DNA of 64,000 nucleotides. Source: Virgibacillus_F flavescens (GTDB lineage Bacteria > Bacillota > Bacilli > Bacillales > Amphibacillaceae). Shown piece after piece: positions 1 to 7,622 of this stretch (the stretch's first letter is position 1; every line of letters starts with the position of its first letter). The notes under the pieces are model-generated. The model ran no database searches and had not been told where the DNA came from. It saw only the letters and a program-made list of their open reading frames with translations. The stretch is taken from NCBI RefSeq assembly GCF_050574275.1, contig NZ_CP192260.1:806001-870000 (forward strand), given 5' to 3'. The translations under genes were made by a program, and so were the position numbers.

Positions 1-1408
1 CTCGAATAATTTCCAGAACCTTTTCTTCATTAGCTAAAATTGCTTTTAACTCATCTATTAGTTGAATCAGCTCATTGTATTCATTCTCAATTTTTTCTCT
101 CTCAAGTCCTGTAAGACGCTGCAAACGCATGTCCAATATAGCTTGAGCTTGCTTTTCAGAAAGACCAAAACGTTCCATCAATGCATCACGTGCGATATCA
201 CCGGTTTTTGAGCTTCTAATTAAGGCAATCACTTCATCCAGGTGATCAAGCGCAATTCGAAGTCCTTCCAGAATATGAGCACGAGCTTCCGCTTTTCTTA
301 ATTCAAAAGCTGTACGACGCTTAATGATTACCTTCTGGTGATCTAAATAATGCACAAGGCATTGTTTGATGTTCAGTACTTTAGGATGTCCATCAACTAG
401 AGCTAATGTATTAATTCCAAAAGTTGTTTGCAATGATGTTTGTTTGTATAAATTATTTAATACAACATTTGCATTTACATCACGGCGTAACTCCATTATT
501 ACACGCATTCCATTACGGTCAGATTCGTCACGTAAGTCTGTAATACCATCAATACGTTTGTCGCGAACAAGATCAGCAATTTTTTCAATTAACTTCGCTT
601 TGTTTACTTGATATGGAAGTTCGTTAACAATAATGGTTGCTTTACCATTTTTCTGTTCCTCGATATGTACCTTCGCACGAATCGTAACAGAACCTTTTCC
701 TGTTTCAAATGCTTTTCTAATTCCGCTGCGGCCAAGAATTTGTCCAGCAGTCGGAAAATCTGGTCCATAAATATGGTTCTCCATTAATTCATCAATCGTA
801 ATTTCAGGGTCTCTGCTGATAGCTAGGACAGCATCGATTGTTTCCCCTAAATTATGTGGTGGAATGTTCGTAGCCATTCCTACTGCAATACCTGATGTAC
901 CGTTAACCAGTAAGTTTGGGAAACGAGATGGGAACACGACTGGTTCACGTTCAGAACCATCATAGTTGTCCCGGTAATCGATTGTATCCTTGTTAATATC
1001 ACGCAGTAGTTCCATTGAAATTTTGGACATACGTGCCTCTGTGTAACGCATTGCTGCGGCAGAGTCACCATCAACAGAACCAAAGTTACCATGACCATCA
1101 ACTAGCATATAACGATAACTGAAATCCTGTGCCATACGAACCATTGTTTCATAAACAGCTGAGTCACCATGCGGGTGATACTTACCAATAACTTCACCAA
1201 CGATACGCGCTGATTTTTTGTGTGCTTTATCCGAATGCATACCTAAATCGTTCATTGCATACAAAATTCTCCGATGAACCGGTTTTAGACCATCACGAAC
1301 ATCTGGAAGTGCACGCGATACAATTACACTCATTGCATAATCCAGGAACGATGTGCGCATTTCCTGACTAATATTTATTTCTTGAACATTTGAACGTTCT
1401 TCCGCCAT
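1..1408 (-). CDS. gyrA: DNA gyrase subunit A, N-terminal part (cut by window edge)
   Basis: Breakage-reunion subunit of gyrase, which introduces negative supercoils with GyrB. I translated the minus strand: the protein begins MAEERSNVQEINIS and stays open to the edge (about 469 codons seen; the family has about 820-840). The winged-helix motif HPHGDSAVYE includes Ser83 and Glu87, the quinolone-sensitive residues, so the QRDR looks wild type. The catalytic Tyr is Tyr122 in AMRYTEARMS. The ATG at 1408 follows AAGGAGG at a good distance. A small hairpin (1423-1442) lies just upstream of this ribosome binding site. The gene is separated from gyrB by 628 bases of repeats, so it probably has its own promoter; I could not identify one. 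Confidence 0.97.
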   Translation of the reverse strand, partial: MAEERSNVQEINISQEMRTSFLDYAMSVIVSRALPDVRDGLKPVHRRILYAMNDLGMHSDKAHKKSARIVGEVIGKYHPHGDSAVYETMVRMAQDFSYRYMLVDGHGNFGSVDGDSAAAMRYTEARMSKISMELLRDINKDTIDYRDNYDGSEREPVVFPSRFPNLLVNGTSGIAVGMATNIPPHNLGETIDAVLAISRDPEITIDELMENHIYGPDFPTAGQILGRSGIRKAFETGKGSVTIRAKVHIEEQKNGKATIIVNELPYQVNKAKLIEKIADLVRDKRIDGITDLRDESDRNGMRVIMELRRDVNANVVLNNLYKQTSLQTTFGINTLALVDGHPKVLNIKQCLVHYLDHQKVIIKRRTAFELRKAEARAHILEGLRIALDHLDEVIALIRSSKTGDIARDALMERFGLSEKQAQAILDMRLQRLTGLEREKIENEYNELIQLIDELKAILANEEKVLEIIR

Positions 1409-1422
1409 ACTCTTACCTCCTT

Positions 1423-1442
1423 GTCACAAGGAATTCTGTGAC
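1423..1442 (-). promoter_or_regulatory. Small inverted repeat next to the gyrA ribosome binding site
   Basis: GTCACA and TGTGAC flank an 8-base centre containing GAATTC. On the minus strand the second arm ends directly at the AAGGAGG Shine-Dalgarno sequence of gyrA, so a hairpin in the mRNA would touch the ribosome binding site. Function is not known. Confidence 0.4.
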
Positions 1443-1509
1443 TACCAATGAAATCATTTATCAGTTTAGTTATCTTATTTTTTGTTTGTGTGATGTAACT
1501 AGTGGCTAG

Positions 1510-1732
1510 TGATGAGACCACTACAATATGCGGATCTACCAACGCACCTCTGAATTTACTTCGCTTTCCGCGGGCACGGCTTCAGTGTCCTCGAGAAAAC
1601 CACTCTGCGGGGCCTTCAGACTCGTGCTGTTCCCGCAGGAGTCTTGTAAATTCGAGATGCTAGGTTTGGGTGAAGAAGTCAATTTATAAAATCGACCCTT
1701 TTTCAGTGGCCAAACTAGTGATCTTCAGGCTT
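1510..1732. repeat. Family A dispersed palindromic repeat, copy 1
   Basis: This gyrA-gyrB gap copy shares its core with copies near 5983, 21976 and 43353. Outer ends carry a CACT...AGTGGCC-type motif, and inner arms near 1543 and 1645 (GCACCTCTGAATTTAC against GTAAATTCGAGATGC) form a long imperfect inverted repeat. The GC-rich centre (CGCGGGCACGGCTTCAG, then GCTGTTCCCGCAGGAGTC) is common to families A and B. It has no open frame and no transposase, so it is MITE-like. Confidence 0.7.
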
Positions 1733-1767
1733 TTCCTTACGATGCCTTCAAAATCATACACCAATAA

Positions 1768-2034
1768 ACAGTCGCCTTCGCTTTTCTTTTGTCTAGCTGC
1801 GGCTCCTAGAAGCTGCCGTCGTAAGCAATTGACACTTCAAACGCCATAAACCAGGCGTTTTCGGTCTCTTGCTTACGCGTCCGCTTCTGAACAGTCGCCT
1901 TCGCTTTTCTTCTGTCTAGCTGTGGCGCCTAGAAGCTGCCGTCGTAAGCAATTGACACTTCAAACGCCATAAACCAGGCGTTTTCGGTCTCTTGCTTACG
2001 CGTCCGCTTCTGAACAGTCGCCTTCGCTTTTCTT
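1768..2034. repeat. Family D hairpin repeat, tandem array of period 123 bp
   Basis: Two nearly identical 123-bp copies (1768-1890 and 1891-2013) and the start of a third (2014-2034) abut the gyrB stop codon. Each copy holds nested inverted repeats, CGTAAGCAA/TTGCTTACG outside and AACGCC/GGCGTT inside. Internal-loop words TTGACAC and TCGGTC are conserved; on the other strand they read GTGTCAA and GACCGA. The same element in the opposite orientation follows mnmE at 13948-14220. Confidence 0.85.
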
Positions 2035-2036
2035 TT

Positions 2037-3962
2037 TTATACGTCTAAATTCTTTACGTATTGTGCGTTGTCTTCGATAAAGTTACGACGTGGTTCAACT
2101 TTGTCGCCCATTAGCATGTCAAAAACCTGATCGGCTTCGATAGCATCTGATAAATCGACCTGCAGCAATGTACGGGTATCGGGATCCATTGTTGTTTCCC
2201 ATAACTGTGTTGCATCCATTTCACCAAGACCCTTATAACGCTGAATACCAGGTTTAGGTGTCTTTGAAATTTCTGCTAGAATTTTTTCTCTTTCTTTGTC
2301 GTTATACGCATAATAAGCTGCTTTACCTTGCTGTATCTTGTAAAGTGGAGGCTGTGCGATATAAATATAACCCTTTTCTAGCAACGGTCTCATATAACGA
2401 TAGAAAAACGTAAGAAGAAGTGTACGAATATGCGCTCCATCAACATCTGCATCCGTCATAATAACAACTTTATGGTACCGTGCTTTTGTTATATCAAAAT
2501 CTTCTGCAATGCTTGTACCAAGTGCTGTAATCATTGCTCTAACTTCATTGTTTGATAATATTTTATCGAGTCTGGCTTTTTCTACATTTAGTATTTTACC
2601 TCGTAATGGAAGAATTGCCTGGAAATGGCGGTCTCTTCCTTGTTTAGCTGAACCACCGGCAGAGTCACCCTCAACGATGTACAGTTCGCTTATTTTTGCA
2701 TCTTTAGACGAACAATCTGCAAGCTTACCAGGTAGGTTGGATATTTCCAGTGCGCTTTTGCGTCGTGTCAGTTCACGCGCTTTTTTTGCAGCTGCACGTG
2801 CTCGCGATGCCATAAGACCCTTTTCAACTACTATTTTAGCAATCGAAGGATTCTCTAATAAAAATTTCGAAAATGCTTCACTCAATATCGAATCTGTAAC
2901 TGTTCGAACATCACTATTACCAAGTTTTGTTTTCGTTTGACCTTCAAATTGTGGGTCAGGGTGCTTAATGGAAATAATCGCAGCCATACCTTCCCGCACG
3001 TCATCTCCAGTCAAATTTGGATCATTTTCTCGGAATAAATTATTTTTTCTAGCATAATCGTTGATAACTCGTGTTAAACCCGTCTTAAATCCAAATTCAT
3101 GTGTGCCGCCTTCATGTGTATGAATGTTATTCGCAAACGAATAAATATTGCTCGCAAAACCATCGTTGTATTGTACGGCAACTTCTACCGTGATTCCCTG
3201 ATCCTCTGATTCTATATAAAATGGCTCATGAAGAACCTCTCGTGATTTATTAATATATTCCACATAAGAACTAATTCCGCCCTCATAGTAATAATTTGCA
3301 GGCTCTCTATCGTCTCGTTTATCTTCAAGTGATATATTGAGTCCTTTATTCAAGAAAGCTAGTTCTCTCACGCGCAGTACAAGTGTATCAAAGTCATAGG
3401 AAGTTGTTTCCGTGAAAATTTCCTCATCTGGTTTAAAGTGGATGATTGTCCCAGTTTTATCCGTGTCTCCAATAACCTTTAATTCCCCTTGTGGCACCCC
3501 TCGTTCAAATCCTAAAAAGTGAACCTTGCCGTCAAGATGAACATAAACTTCCAGATTAGTTGACAGTGCATTTACAACCGATGCACCAACGCCATGCAAA
3601 CCACCAGAAACTTTATAACCGCCTCCACCGAATTTTCCACCTGCGTGAAGGACTGTCATAATAACTTCTACTGCTGGGCGTCCTGTTTTCTTTTGAATAC
3701 CAACCGGTATACCCCGACCATTGTCCTTTACTGTAATACTATTATCTTTTTCTATAATAATTTCGATTTGATCACAATGACCTGCCAAAGCTTCATCAAT
3801 ACTATTATCAACTATTTCCCACACTAGATGATGTAAGCCTCTTGCACTGGTTGAACCGATATACATACCCGGTCTTTTACGTACAGCTTCTAATCCTTCC
3901 AGTACCTGAATCTGATCTGCACCATAAGCATCTTCGTTTTTTATATTATTTTCTGTTGACAT
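2037..3962 (-). CDS. gyrB: DNA gyrase subunit B
   Basis: ATPase subunit of gyrase, partner of GyrA. Domains in order: GHKL ATPase (EIVDNSIDEALAG, DNGRGIPVG, GGLHGVGASVVNA), transducer, TOPRIM (ELYIVEGDSAGGSAKQGRD, then MTDADVDGAHIRTL) and the C-terminal GyrA-binding tail (QRYKGLGEM). Two consecutive ATG codons occur at 3965 and 3962. AGGTG lies 2 nt from the first and 5 nt from the second, so I prefer 3962 (641 aa, close to the 638 aa of the B. subtilis protein). It follows remB by about 40 bases and is probably read through from the yaaA-recF-remB operon. Confidence 0.98.
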   Translation of the reverse strand: MSTENNIKNEDAYGADQIQVLEGLEAVRKRPGMYIGSTSARGLHHLVWEIVDNSIDEALAGHCDQIEIIIEKDNSITVKDNGRGIPVGIQKKTGRPAVEVIMTVLHAGGKFGGGGYKVSGGLHGVGASVVNALSTNLEVYVHLDGKVHFLGFERGVPQGELKVIGDTDKTGTIIHFKPDEEIFTETTSYDFDTLVLRVRELAFLNKGLNISLEDKRDDREPANYYYEGGISSYVEYINKSREVLHEPFYIESEDQGITVEVAVQYNDGFASNIYSFANNIHTHEGGTHEFGFKTGLTRVINDYARKNNLFRENDPNLTGDDVREGMAAIISIKHPDPQFEGQTKTKLGNSDVRTVTDSILSEAFSKFLLENPSIAKIVVEKGLMASRARAAAKKARELTRRKSALEISNLPGKLADCSSKDAKISELYIVEGDSAGGSAKQGRDRHFQAILPLRGKILNVEKARLDKILSNNEVRAMITALGTSIAEDFDITKARYHKVVIMTDADVDGAHIRTLLLTFFYRYMRPLLEKGYIYIAQPPLYKIQQGKAAYYAYNDKEREKILAEISKTPKPGIQRYKGLGEMDATQLWETTMDPDTRTLLQVDLSDAIEADQVFDMLMGDKVEPRRNFIEDNAQYVKNLDV

Positions 3963-4001
3963 CATTTCACCTACATTTCTTTAATAGCGACTAATTTATT
4001 C

Positions 4002-4274
4002 TTATTCATCTGAGTAATTATCCAGTTTACTTATCGTAGAAATCATACTTGCTCGTTTCTTTAGCGTTCCAACCGATAATGAACTGAAATAGATTAGATC
4101 TTTGGTAATCACAACAGACTTAGTATCTTCTGCTGGTTTTATTATCTTTTTAGACTTAGTTGCCCGCTGAATCATTTCTTCCATAATGGATGAAGACGAA
4201 ATTATATTACGATCAATAATAGAAACGACGTCTTTTGACTGAATCACATTATCATTTCCAATATGAATAAACAT
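4002..4274 (-). CDS. remB: Extracellular matrix regulatory protein RemB (DUF370)
   Basis: A 90-aa protein beginning MFIHIGNDNVIQSKDVVSII, typical of the DUF370/RemA family. In B. subtilis the paralogue between recF and gyrB is YaaB (RemB), which helps activate biofilm-matrix genes; position and length match. RemA-type proteins are ring-forming DNA binders, but whether RemB alone binds DNA is not shown by sequence. It starts 16 bases after recF with AGAGGTGG upstream, so it is co-transcribed. Confidence 0.9.
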   Translation of the reverse strand: MFIHIGNDNVIQSKDVVSIIDRNIISSSSIMEEMIQRATKSKKIIKPAEDTKSVVITKDLIYFSSLSVGTLKKRASMISTISKLDNYSDE

Positions 4275-4290
4275 ACAATTACTACCACCT

Positions 4291-5403
4291 CTATGTATCT
4301 ACTTTACCATCGGTCACTTTAAACAGCTCAGCCTGCTTCAGTGTTTCATGGTTTATTCCATCAACACTTGTAGTCGAGACAAAGGTTTGTACCCTACCTT
4401 GAATCGTATTTAATAAATGCGACTGCCGATAATCATCAAGCTCACTCAATACATCATCAAGTAAAAGAATTGGATATTCACCGACCTCGTTATAGATTAA
4501 CTCTATCTCAGCAAGCTTCATGGAAAGCGCGGTTGTGCGCTGCTGACCCTGTGAACCATATGTTTGAACATCTTTTCCATTCACATAAAAGAGCAGATCG
4601 TCGCGGTGGGGTCCGATTAACGTTGTTCCACGTTCAATTTCTTTCGCTTCAATTTCCTGGAATTTCGCTAAGTAAGTTGTCTCTATTGTCGCCTGATTTG
4701 CTTCTTCTGATACTTCAATTGTGGCTGCATAGTTAATTTCCAGCTGCTCAAGACTGCGGCTGATTTGATGATGAATTGGTCTCGCCCATTTACGCAGCAA
4801 ATCCAGAAAGGCAAACCTTCGCACAAGCAATGTAGTTGCGTGTTCGATTAGCTGTTCTGTAAGTACCCGAAGTAACGCAGAATCCTGCTTTTGTTTTCGT
4901 TGCATTTGTTTCAGTAAATGATTTCGCTGTTTTAATACCTTTTGGTACTGTCCCAGGTGATAAATGTAACGCGGCTGTATCTGACCAAGTTCCATATCAA
5001 TGAAACGCCTGCGAATTTGTGGTGGCCCTTTGACTAAGGTTAAATCCTCCGGTGCAAACATCACGACATTTAAAGCACCGATATAATCACTTAAACGGCT
5101 CTGTTCCAGATGATTTAATTTCGCTTTTTTCCCTTTAGTGGACACGATAATTTCGAGGGGAAAAGACTGATTTCTTTTTGTTATGCTGCCTTTTATTTTA
5201 GCATACTCTTTTTCCCATTGAATAAGCTCTTTCTCCCGGGGAGTACGATGTGATTTGGTAAACGCCAAAACGTAAATAGCTTCCATAAGGTTTGTTTTTC
5301 CTTGTGCATTTTCACCAATTATAACATTGACTTTATCGTCAAACTCGAGGTCTAACGAATCATAATTCCGATAATTTTTTAATTGTAATTGTTGAATATG
5401 CAT
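4291..5403 (-). CDS. recF: DNA replication and repair protein RecF
   Basis: SMC-like ATPase that helps load RecA at gaps in single-stranded DNA. The 370-aa protein has Walker A GENAQGKTN (residues about 33-41), a coiled-coil-like centre rich in Lys/Gln (about 150-180), the signature YGSQGQQRTTALSMKLAE and Walker B YPILLLDDVLSELD near the C terminus. Length equals the family norm. It lies 41 bases downstream of yaaA and is followed by remB, the conserved order of the dnaA region. Confidence 0.98.
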   Translation of the reverse strand: MHIQQLQLKNYRNYDSLDLEFDDKVNVIIGENAQGKTNLMEAIYVLAFTKSHRTPREKELIQWEKEYAKIKGSITKRNQSFPLEIIVSTKGKKAKLNHLEQSRLSDYIGALNVVMFAPEDLTLVKGPPQIRRRFIDMELGQIQPRYIYHLGQYQKVLKQRNHLLKQMQRKQKQDSALLRVLTEQLIEHATTLLVRRFAFLDLLRKWARPIHHQISRSLEQLEINYAATIEVSEEANQATIETTYLAKFQEIEAKEIERGTTLIGPHRDDLLFYVNGKDVQTYGSQGQQRTTALSMKLAEIELIYNEVGEYPILLLDDVLSELDDYRQSHLLNTIQGRVQTFVSTTSVDGINHETLKQAELFKVTDGKVDT

Positions 5404-5444
5404 GACAATTCCTCATTTATTTCTCAAAATATGAACGATTCTAA

Positions 5445-5669
5445 TTAAGTTTCTTCTGTAGCAACAACAAATGAACCAGCTTGTTCCACTTCCACCACAT
5501 CGTTCGGATAAAGCTTTCTGCCACGGCGTTTTTCCAGTTCACCATTAACCATAACTCCCTGATCCTGAAGGAAGGCTTTAATGATTCCGCCTGATTCCAG
5601 AATGTTAGCAAGCTTTAAAAATTGACCGAGTGTAATATATTCCGTGGTTATTTCTATTTTTTCATGCAT
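5445..5669 (-). CDS. yaaA: S4-domain RNA-binding protein YaaA
   Basis: A 74-aa protein with a single S4 RNA-binding fold; the core is YITLGQFLKLANILESGG followed by FLQDQGVMVNGE. It is the small conserved gene between dnaN and recF in Firmicutes, and B. subtilis YaaA has been linked to ribosome assembly. The ATG at 5669 follows a weak GGTGAA. It is the first gene after the dnaN terminator and a 600-base repeat gap, so it probably opens the yaaA-recF-remB-gyrB unit. Confidence 0.93.
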   Translation of the reverse strand: MHEKIEITTEYITLGQFLKLANILESGGIIKAFLQDQGVMVNGELEKRRGRKLYPNDVVEVEQAGSFVVATEET

Positions 5670-5745
5670 TTTTTTTCACCAAATTCTTTTGTAGATTTTT
5701 TTTCATGATTATTTTTTTAAACCATAGTCTATTTTACCAGTATAC

Positions 5746-5773
5746 ATTATAAAATGGTTTATAATACGTTCAA
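5746..5773 (-). promoter_or_regulatory. Predicted sigma-A promoter of yaaA-recF-remB-gyrB
   Basis: Read on the minus strand, TTGAAC (5768-5773) is separated by 16 bases from TATAAT (5746-5751), about 76 bases upstream of the yaaA start. The dnaN terminator lies further upstream, so this operon needs its own promoter. Confidence 0.55.
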
Positions 5774-5892
5774 ATAATCAAATACAAGTACCTTCTATCT
5801 ATTTTACTAAAGTTTTGGTATTAAGGAAAGGCAGTAGGCTAAAATTGTTTTAAAACGCCTTATAATTAGTTGGATTTTACAATTTAACGCAA

Positions 5893-5935
5893 AAAACGCT
5901 CTCATTTTCATCAAATGAAGAGCGTTTTATCGTGA
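5893..5935. terminator. Rho-independent terminator-like hairpin
   Basis: Stem AAAACGCTCT/AGAGCGTTTT (5893-5902 with 5919-5928), extended by CATTT/AAATG, with an A-run on the left and Ts within the right arm. It can act on either strand. It lies between the dnaN terminator and the yaaA promoter, so it may be a second barrier behind dnaN. Confidence 0.6.
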
Positions 5936-5982
5936 AAAACCTATTTGTTGATTCATATGTCTATTAATATAATTAAGTTTTC

Positions 5983-6198
5983 ATTGAAAAAGTTACATGT
6001 AGTACAAAATTGGTAGATCTACCATCGCATCTTCGAATACATTCCGCTTTCCGCGGGCGAGTGTCGAGCCTCTTCGGACTAGCGTCCTTCAGGGTCTCGC
6101 CGATCTCTTACTTCCCGCAGGAGTCTCCATGTATTCGAAGATGCTTAGAAAAAGTGGATAGATAAATTTTTAATATCTACCTCTTTTTCAGTTGCAAC
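5983..6198. repeat. Family A dispersed palindromic repeat, copy 2
   Basis: Clearest copy of the family. The perfect 16-base inverted repeat GCATCTTCGAATACAT (6027-6042) and ATGTATTCGAAGATGC (6129-6144) encloses a GC-rich core (CCGCGGGCGAG to CCCGCAGGAGTC). Outer ends TTGAAAAAGTTAC and CTCTTTTTCAGTTGCAA are also inverted. It fills most of the 630-base gap between yaaA and dnaN and has no coding potential. Confidence 0.75.
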
Positions 6199-6250
6199 GA
6201 AATGCGAATATCTTTTTCGCTGTGTCGCATTTGTCTTCATATTCTGGTAT

Positions 6251-6299
6251 AAAAAAATTCGGCAATCGTTAGTAAAGACTAGCGATTGCCGAATTTTTT
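6251..6299 (-). terminator. Terminator of the dnaA-dnaN operon
   Basis: An 11-bp stem, TTCGGCAATCG/CGATTGCCGAA (6258-6268 with 6283-6293), has an A-run on the left and a T-run on the right. On the minus strand it starts immediately after the dnaN stop codon and ends in a T-run. Its symmetry would let it work in both directions. Confidence 0.85.
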
Positions 6300-7436
6300 C
6301 TAATATGTTCTTACTGGCAGTATAAGCTGCAGAATTGGGTCATTATTTTCTGGTCTGATGATGAATGGACGCATTGCGCCGGTGAATTCTATCTTTACTT
6401 CATCATTTTCAATTGCTTTTAATGCATCCATCATATACTTCGAACTGAATGAAATCTTTAGTTCTTCGCCTTCAATTGATTGAACAGTCATTTCTTCTGC
6501 AACTTTACCAACCTCAGGTGAATTACTCGTAATCTCGATCAATTGACTATCCTTCGTTGCAAGTCGAACTACATTATTTCGATCTTCCTTCGCCAATAAG
6601 GATGAACGGTCAATCGTATTCAATAAATCCTTTGTCTTTGCATGAATAATCGTTTTACTTTCTTCCGGTATTAATCTTGATGTCTCTGGATAATTCCCAT
6701 CAAGTAAACGAGAGAGGAAATAGACATGCTTCGTACGGAATAGAATTTGATTATTTGTAACACTGATTTCGACTGGATCTTCTGTATCAGAAAGAATTTT
6801 ATTAAGTTCGTTTAAACTTTTTCCTGGAACAACAATACTTGGAAGATTAAGTTGTGATTTTTGAACAGGGATTTCCCTTGATGCCAATCGATGACTGTCG
6901 GTTGCTGTAAAACTTAGGGTCTCTTCAGAGAAGCTAAGCTTGACACCCGTTAAAATTGGACGAGTTTCCATTGTAGAAACAGCAAATACCGTTTGTTTTA
7001 TTAAACTTTTTAATAAATCTGTTGGTAATTCAAAGCTTTCATCTGTTTGGAGCATTGGAAGCTGTGGATATTCTTCAGCATCCTGTCCGTTTAAACTGAA
7101 TTCTGCTTTACCAGAATTGATGGTTACCTTTAAATTTTCATCTGCAGTAATTTCTACAGATTTCTCTGGAAGCTTACGAACGATATCTGGAAAATAACGT
7201 GCCTGCAAGACAATGCTTCCAGGTTCGATGTTTTCGACATGTACGATCCCATCTTCTTCTGCAGGAATAAATGATTGTATGGAAATGTCAGAATCACTTC
7301 CTGTTAACGTAATTCCATTTGTTGTAGCTTCGATTTTCATTCCAGTCAATATTGGAATTGCTGTACGTGATGAAATTGCCTTCATTACATCTTGAACACT
7401 GGAAATTAATTTGTCTCGTTGAATAATAAATTTCAT
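6300..7436 (-). CDS. dnaN: DNA polymerase III beta subunit (sliding clamp)
   Basis: Ring-shaped clamp that tethers DNA polymerase III to its template and is a hub for replication and repair proteins. The 378 aa match the family length, with three repeated clamp domains of roughly 125 residues (MKFIIQRDKLISSVQDVMKAI at the start, LPVRTY at the end). AGGAGG precedes the ATG. It follows dnaA after the 186-base unwinding region and is closed by a strong terminator. Confidence 0.98.
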   Translation of the reverse strand: MKFIIQRDKLISSVQDVMKAISSRTAIPILTGMKIEATTNGITLTGSDSDISIQSFIPAEEDGIVHVENIEPGSIVLQARYFPDIVRKLPEKSVEITADENLKVTINSGKAEFSLNGQDAEEYPQLPMLQTDESFELPTDLLKSLIKQTVFAVSTMETRPILTGVKLSFSEETLSFTATDSHRLASREIPVQKSQLNLPSIVVPGKSLNELNKILSDTEDPVEISVTNNQILFRTKHVYFLSRLLDGNYPETSRLIPEESKTIIHAKTKDLLNTIDRSSLLAKEDRNNVVRLATKDSQLIEITSNSPEVGKVAEEMTVQSIEGEELKISFSSKYMMDALKAIENDEVKIEFTGAMRPFIIRPENNDPILQLILPVRTY

Positions 7437-7622
7437 AAACTAAATCCTCCTAGTGGGAAGTCCTTTATATATATTTTTATTAATAAATTATAGTAATAAT
7501 AGTAATAAGGCCTGTGATTATGTGGATAACTCATTTTTCGCTTTATACACTATAATTAAAAGCCTGTGGACAGACTGTTGACAAGTATGAACCGCTATAC
7601 ACACTATTCACATGTTGGTAAC
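7437..7622 (-). other. oriC unwinding region between dnaA and dnaN
   Basis: This AT-rich gap has the layout described for basal unwinding in Bacillus: a perfect DnaA-box TGTGGATAA (7521-7529), a short GC patch GGCC (7509-7512) and then a run of DnaA-trio triplets TAG-TAA-TAA-TAG-TAA-TAA (7491-7508) leading into an AT-only stretch (7463-7490). Weaker boxes such as TGTGGACAG (7565-7573) lie nearer dnaA. Strand opening is expected to begin at the trios. Confidence 0.85.

Noticed and set aside
2509..2940. 143-aa plus-strand frame opposite gyrB
   Set aside because: Antisense shadow of the conserved TOPRIM-coding region.
4628..4643. Half parS-like TGTTCCACGT inside recF
   Set aside because: The second half (TCAATT) does not match; Spo0J needs the full palindrome.
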